Positions 22,422 to 26,420 of a stretch of DNA of 26,420 nucleotides are shown piece by piece. How positions within the stretch are numbered: position 1 is the stretch's first letter; each line of letters opens with the position of its first letter. The position numbers and the translations under genes are program-made. The notes beneath the pieces were generated by a model, which saw nothing but the letters and a program-made list of their open reading frames with translations, made no database searches and was not told the origin of the DNA. The DNA comes from RGDT01 sp964630925 (GTDB lineage: Bacteria; Planctomycetota; Planctomycetia; Gemmatales; Gemmataceae), in NCBI GenBank assembly GCA_964630925.1, contig CAZVZK010000144.1, positions 1-26,420 of the forward strand, read 5' to 3'.

Positions 22422-23825
22422 TCACGCCAGCAGCTTCTTGACGACCTCGCCGTGCACGTCCGTCAGGCGGAAGTCGCGCCCCTGGAAGCGGTACGTCAGC
22501 TTCGTGTGGTCCAGCCCCAGCAGGTGCAGCACCGTCGCCTGCAGGTCGTGGACGTGGACCCTGTCCTCGGCGGGAGCGAACCCGAAGTCGTCCGTCGTCC
22601 CGTGCGCGTACCCGCGCTTCACCCCGCCGCCGGCCATCCACATCGTGAACGCGTCGATGTGGTGGTTCCGCCCGACCGTGTCGCGCGTCTCCGCCATCGG
22701 CGTCCGCCCGAACTCGCCGCCCCAGATCACCAGCGTGTCGTCCAGCAGCCCCCGCGCCTTCAGGTCCTTGATGAGCGCCGCCGCCGGGCGGTCCGTCTCG
22801 CGCGTCACCCGGTCCAGGCCCGTCGTCAGGCTCTCCGTCCCGCTGCCGTGGTGGTCCCAGTCCGTGTGATACAGCTGGATGAACCGGCACCCCCGCTCGA
22901 CGAGACGCCGCGCCAGGATGCAGTTGTTCGCGAACGACGGCTTGCCGGGGACGGCGCCGTACATCTCCAGCGTCCGGGCGGACTCCTTCGACAGGTCGAT
23001 CAATTCCGGCGCGCTCGTCTGCATCTTGAACGCCATCTCATACGCCGCGATCCGCGTCGCGATCTCCGGGTCGCCCACGTCCTTGAGCCGCTCACCGTTC
23101 AGCTCGTTCACGGCGTCGATCACGTCGCGCTGCCGCTCCGGAGTCACCTTCTTCGGCCGGGAGAGGTTCAGGATCGGCTCGCCCACCGATCGGAACGGCA
23201 CCCCCTGGTGCGAGGTGGGCAGGAAGCCGCTGCCGTACAGCGGCGCCCCGCCACGCGGGCCACGCGGCCCCGATTGCAGCACGACGAAGCCCGGCAGATC
23301 CTTCGCCTCGCTGCCGAGGCCGTACGTCACCCAGGCGCCCATGCTCGGACGCCCCGCCTGGGCGCTGCCCGTGTTGATGAACGTCTTCGCCGGCGCGTGG
23401 TTGAAGACGTTCGTCTGCACCGAGCGGATGATGCTGATGTCGTCCACGATGCCCGCCGTGTGCGGCAGGCACTCGCTCACCCACGCCCCGCACTTGCCGT
23501 GCCGCGCGAACTTGCGCCGCGTCCCCAGCAGCAGCGGCACCTTCTTGGCGAACGTGTCCATGAACGCGAACCGCTTCCCCCTGATGAACTCCTCGGGGAT
23601 CGGCTTGCCGCTCATCCTGTCCAGCTTCGGCTTGTGGTCGAACAGCTCGAGCTGGCTCGGCCCCCCCGCCATGAACAGGTAGATCACCGCCTTCGCCTTC
23701 GGCGCGTGGTGCGTCCGGGCCGCCTTGCCCTCGGCGGCCAGCGACGCCAACGCCATCGACCCCACCCCGAGCGCGCAGTCGCGGAAGAAGTGCCGCCGCG
23801 TCCGCATCAACAACGGGTCGTCCAT
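22422..23825 (-). CDS. DUF1501 Tat-exported protein
   Basis: This encodes 467 residues. The N-terminus carries a twin-arginine signal (RTRRHFFRDCALGVG) followed by a hydrophobic stretch, so export is through the Tat pathway. The body matches the DUF1501 family, a sulfatase/alkaline-phosphatase-superfamily relative: 'MAGGPSQLELFDHKP' (first metal-site region), 'HTDWDHHG', 'VIWGGEFGRTP' and 'GRNHHIDAF'. In planctomycetes these genes are almost always partnered with DUF1549/DUF1553 cytochrome genes. Here the partner ends 6 bases upstream, so they are surely co-transcribed. The biochemical substrate is unknown. The start at 23825 could be moved to the ATG at 23807 (MRTRRHFF), which would keep the Tat motif. 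Confidence 0.93.
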   Translation of the reverse strand: MDDPLLMRTRRHFFRDCALGVGSMALASLAAEGKAARTHHAPKAKAVIYLFMAGGPSQLELFDHKPKLDRMSGKPIPEEFIRGKRFAFMDTFAKKVPLLLGTRRKFARHGKCGAWVSECLPHTAGIVDDISIIRSVQTNVFNHAPAKTFINTGSAQAGRPSMGAWVTYGLGSEAKDLPGFVVLQSGPRGPRGGAPLYGSGFLPTSHQGVPFRSVGEPILNLSRPKKVTPERQRDVIDAVNELNGERLKDVGDPEIATRIAAYEMAFKMQTSAPELIDLSKESARTLEMYGAVPGKPSFANNCILARRLVERGCRFIQLYHTDWDHHGSGTESLTTGLDRVTRETDRPAAALIKDLKARGLLDDTLVIWGGEFGRTPMAETRDTVGRNHHIDAFTMWMAGGGVKRGYAHGTTDDFGFAPAEDRVHVHDLQATVLHLLGLDHTKLTYRFQGRDFRLTDVHGEVVKKLLA

Positions 23826-23831
23826 CGTCTC

Positions 23832-26279
23832 TCACTCCCGCGTGATCGTCTCGTCGAGGTTCAACAGCACCCGCCCCACCTGCGCCCACGCCTCGGCCTC
23901 CGGCAACGCCTCCCGCTGCCTGGCCAGGAACCGCAGCAGGATCTCCTCCTCGCGCGGCGTCGGCACGCGTGCCAGCGTCAGACGGAAGGCGTTCCGCAGA
24001 CGCCCCCCGTCCGCCGCCGCCGATCCCTGCGCCCGCCGCCCCAGAGCCTCGGCGCACTCGACGAACCCCTCGTCGTTCAACAGCGTCAGCGCCTGCAACG
24101 GCGTGTTGGACCGGTTCCGCCGCGTGCAGGCGCTCGTCGCGTCCGGCGCGTCGAACACCGTCAGGTTCGGGTGCGGCGCCGACCGCCAGAAGAACGTGTA
24201 CATGCCCCGGCGGAACCTCTCCGGCCCCACCGACGCCACCCAGTTCTTCGGCACCTGCGTGAAGCTGTACACCCCCTCCGGCTGCGGCGGGTAGTTCCCC
24301 GGCCCGCCGATGCTCTGCGTCAACAGGCCGCTGACGGCCAGGGCCACGTCGCGCACGCCCTCCGCCTCCAGCCGCAGACGGTTCTGCCGCGCCAGCAGCA
24401 GGTTCCGCGCATCCTTGGTGGCGAGGTCCGGCCGCGCCTTCGACGCTTGTCTGTAGGTAGCGCTCGTGACGATCAGGCGGTGCAACGCCTTGGGCGACCA
24501 CCCCGACCGCACGAATTCCCCCGCCAGCCAGTCGAGCAATTCGGGGTGCGACGGCCTCGTACCCTGCGTCCCGAAGTCGTTGTCCGTCTCGACGAGGCCG
24601 ACCCCGAAGTATTGCTGCCACACGCGGTTCACCGCCACGCGGGCCGTCAGCGGGTTCTCGGCCGAGACCAGCCACTTCGCCAGATCGAGGCGCGTCGCCT
24701 TGGCGGCCTTCAGCTCCGGCAAAACGTCGGGCGTGCCCGCATCGACCGCCGCCCCCTTGCGCAGGAAGTCCCCGCCCAGCTGGATGAACGTCATCCGCGG
24801 CGTGCGCCGCTCGTTGAGCACCATCGCCGCGATGGACGCCGGCGTCTCCTTCCTCGTCCGCACGATCTCCTTCTCGATGGACTCGCGCTGTGTCGCCAGG
24901 TGGGCGTTCGCCAGCGCGGCCCACGGCCCTGCCAGGGCCCCCGCCGCGTGCCGCAGCTTGTCGGCCCGGCGGTAGCCATTCCACAGCGTCTCCTGCTGCC
25001 GGGCGTTGCGCCCGTTGGGTGGCAGCGCCAGCACCGTCTGCAACGCCTTCGGCAACGTCTTGCGCACCTCGGCGGAGAGCGAGCCCTCCCACTTCTCCAG
25101 CGACGCCTCGGTGAGGTGGTCGATGGCGAGCAGCCGCGCCTCCAGCGCCTTGAGGGCCTCGAGGTGCTTCTTGCGGCGGTGCTGGAGGTCGAGCGGGATC
25201 AATTCGAGCTTCGGGTCGTCCGACTGGTTGAAGAAGGAGTACAGACGGTAATACTCCTTCTGCGAAAGCGGGTCGAACTTATGATCGTGGCACTGGCAAC
25301 AGCCGACCGTCAGCCCCAGCCACACCGCCCCGGTCGTGTTGGTCCGGTCCACGACGGCCTCGACCCGGAACTGCTCCTTGTCGATGCCGCCCTCCTCGTT
25401 CACCATCGTGTTGCGGTGGAACCCCGTCGCCACCTTCTGCTCGTTGGTCGCGCCGGGCAGGAGGTCGCCGGCGAGCTGCTCGACGGTGAACTGATCGAAC
25501 CCCATGCCGGCGTTGACCGCGCCGATGACCCAGTCCCGATACTTCCACATCGCCCGCGGCGAGTCGATGCTGTAGCCGTTGCTGTCGGCGTACCGCGCCT
25601 GATCCAGCCAGTGCCTGCCCCACCTCTCGCCGAAGTGCGGCGACGCCAGGAGCCGGTCCACCGCACGCTCGTACGCATCGGGCCGCCTGTCGGCGAGGAA
25701 CGCCTCGAGGGCCTCGGGCGCCGGCGGCAGCCCAGTGAGGTCGAGGGAGACCCGGCGGAGCAGCGTCACGCGGTCCGCCTCGGGCGACGCCGTGATCCCC
25801 TCCTTCGCCAGCCGCGCCAGGATGAACCGGTCGATGGGATTCCAGACGCCCGCCGCCATCACCTCCGGCACAGCCACCGGCTTCACCGCCTGGAACGACC
25901 AGTGATCGCTCTTGCGCCGCGCCGACGTGACCGCCTCGCCCGCCGGCGCCTTCGCCCCGTCCCTGACCCACTCGCGCAGCAGGGCCACCTCCGCCCCGGT
26001 GAGGCGTGGCCCCTTGGGGGGCATCGGCTTGGCGTCCTTGACGCCGAGGACGGCGTGCAGGACGAGGCTGTCGTCGGGCTTGCCGGGCACGACGGCCGGC
26101 CCGGAGCTGCCGCCCTCGCGCAGCCCCTTCGCGCTGTCGGCACGCAGGCTGGCACGCTGCTTCTCCGGCCCGTGGCAGGAGACGCAGTGCCGGTCGAGGA
26201 TCGGCTTGATGTCCCTGGTGAAGTCGGCGGCCCGGGCGGCGGGCGTACACAGGGCCAGGGCCAGGAGGAGGGGCCTCAT
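23832..26279 (-). CDS. Planctomycete cytochrome c / DUF1549-DUF1553 (PSD1) protein
   Basis: This encodes 815 residues from the ATG at 26279, with a signal peptide (MRPLLLALALCTPAARA). A planctomycete cytochrome c domain follows, with heme motif CVSCH (Cys32, Cys35, His36) and a distal 'MPPKGPRLTGAEVALLREW'. DUF1549 comes next, with 'RVSLDLTGLPP' and the second CxxCH motif, CCQCH, in 'GCCQCHDHKFDP'. The C-terminal DUF1553 (PSD1) has 'NPLTARVAVNRVWQQYFG', 'PSHPELLDWLA' and 'RRNRSNTPLQALTLLND'. It is probably a periplasmic multi-heme redox protein that works with the DUF1501 product; the donor and acceptor are unknown. This is one of the most expanded paralogous families in planctomycetes. It forms a two-gene operon with the DUF1501 gene. 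Confidence 0.95.
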   Translation of the reverse strand: MRPLLLALALCTPAARAADFTRDIKPILDRHCVSCHGPEKQRASLRADSAKGLREGGSSGPAVVPGKPDDSLVLHAVLGVKDAKPMPPKGPRLTGAEVALLREWVRDGAKAPAGEAVTSARRKSDHWSFQAVKPVAVPEVMAAGVWNPIDRFILARLAKEGITASPEADRVTLLRRVSLDLTGLPPAPEALEAFLADRRPDAYERAVDRLLASPHFGERWGRHWLDQARYADSNGYSIDSPRAMWKYRDWVIGAVNAGMGFDQFTVEQLAGDLLPGATNEQKVATGFHRNTMVNEEGGIDKEQFRVEAVVDRTNTTGAVWLGLTVGCCQCHDHKFDPLSQKEYYRLYSFFNQSDDPKLELIPLDLQHRRKKHLEALKALEARLLAIDHLTEASLEKWEGSLSAEVRKTLPKALQTVLALPPNGRNARQQETLWNGYRRADKLRHAAGALAGPWAALANAHLATQRESIEKEIVRTRKETPASIAAMVLNERRTPRMTFIQLGGDFLRKGAAVDAGTPDVLPELKAAKATRLDLAKWLVSAENPLTARVAVNRVWQQYFGVGLVETDNDFGTQGTRPSHPELLDWLAGEFVRSGWSPKALHRLIVTSATYRQASKARPDLATKDARNLLLARQNRLRLEAEGVRDVALAVSGLLTQSIGGPGNYPPQPEGVYSFTQVPKNWVASVGPERFRRGMYTFFWRSAPHPNLTVFDAPDATSACTRRNRSNTPLQALTLLNDEGFVECAEALGRRAQGSAAADGGRLRNAFRLTLARVPTPREEEILLRFLARQREALPEAEAWAQVGRVLLNLDETITRE

Positions 26280-26324
26280 CGGCGGGTCCGGGGAGGGAGG
26301 GCCGGGCTACATCGTACCAGTATC

Positions 26325-26353
26325 AGGGTAGCGGACGGCGCGGGGCGATCCAA
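26325..26353 (-). promoter_or_regulatory. Candidate promoter of the DUF1549-DUF1501 operon
   Basis: On the minus strand TTGGAT (26353-26348) and TACCCT (26330-26325) are 17 bases apart, about 45 bases before the ATG at 26279. The match is moderate. The inferred insertion-sequence border begins only 16 bases further upstream, so regulatory input from beyond it may have been altered. Confidence 0.35.
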
Positions 26354-26369
26354 GGGAAAACCAGCCCCG

Positions 26370-26420
26370 TGTCACAGCACAATAGAAATGTCCGCACTTC
26401 CAGGACAGTAAGAATGTCCG
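26370..26420. mobile_element. Probable insertion-sequence end, cut by the window edge
   Basis: From TGTCACAGCA at 26370 the composition drops in GC. A short patterned sequence follows: AGAAATGTCCG (26384-26394), GGACA (26403-26407, the complement of TGTCC) and AGAATGTCCG (26411-26420). A TGT terminus followed by repeated short binding-site-like words fits the left end of an IS481-like element with its promoter and transposase-binding sites. The transposase itself is outside the window, so this is an inference from pattern only. Confidence 0.4.

Noticed and set aside
22401..26411. A 1336-residue plus-strand open frame opposite the DUF1501 and DUF1549 genes
   Set aside because: It is rich in Arg, Leu, Pro and His with no motifs, and lies exactly antisense to two well-recognised genes. 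Long antisense frames are expected at this GC content.

Overview
The window looks like a chromosomal segment from a planctomycete, most likely a Gemmata-type lineage. Base composition is very high in GC. The gene families are also characteristic: YTV-repeat cell-surface proteins, a DUF1549/DUF1553 'planctomycete cytochrome c' protein paired with a Tat-exported DUF1501 protein, a DUF1559 pseudopilin, PEP-CTERM-type secreted proteins, and an ECF sigma factor coupled to a Ser/Thr kinase. The lineage is inferred from family content, not from a marker gene. There are 22 intact or edge-truncated protein genes and one probable pseudogene. No tRNA, rRNA or CRISPR array was seen. No gene-free stretch exceeds about 290 bases.

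Layout. (a) 1-4360, minus strand: three exported repeat proteins. Two are adjacent YTV-repeat paralogues (the first runs off the left edge) and the third is a highly charged protein with a similar beat. (b) 4630-7760, plus strand: a dihydrodipicolinate synthase/N-acetylneuraminate lyase family aldolase, a PEP-CTERM protein, and homoserine dehydrogenase (hom). (c) 11843 down to 7830, minus strand: metF, a small zinc-ribbon-like membrane protein, moaE, moaA and a secreted beta-propeller-like protein, closely spaced. (d) 12025-12795, plus strand: a second secreted protein with a PEP-CTERM-like tail. (e) 20417 down to 12965, minus strand: a tight six-gene run of ECF sigma factor, transmembrane Ser/Thr kinase, CHAT (caspase-like) protease with TPRs, DUF1559 pseudopilin and two tiny lipoproteins. 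The first three genes are joined by 4-base ATGA overlaps. (f) 20841-20563: a small winged-helix-like gene. A frameshifted relative of it lies at the far end of block (e), so the cassette is bracketed by two homologous copies. (g) 26279 down to 20943, minus strand: a DUF1549/DUF1553 cytochrome, a DUF1501 protein and a Gfo/Idh/MocA oxidoreductase. (h) The last 50 bases look like the border of an insertion sequence.

How the parts may work together. Block (e) is the most interesting. A sigma factor, a membrane kinase and a membrane-anchored caspase-like protease are translationally coupled and followed by surface or periplasmic proteins. This suggests a signalling-to-proteolysis module at the cell envelope; the trigger and target cannot be read from the sequence. 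Blocks (b) and (c) hold housekeeping metabolism: aspartate-family amino acids, methyl-folate for methionine, and molybdenum cofactor. Block (g) belongs to the large paralogous secreted redox/sulfatase-like repertoire of planctomycetes. The intergenic spaces contain several unrelated small repeats. These are a 126-base nested inverted repeat before the aldolase, an 83-base MITE-like hairpin flanked by 5-base direct repeats just before hom, a 7-base tandem repeat before moaA, and a 151-base inverted-repeat element after the DUF1501 gene.
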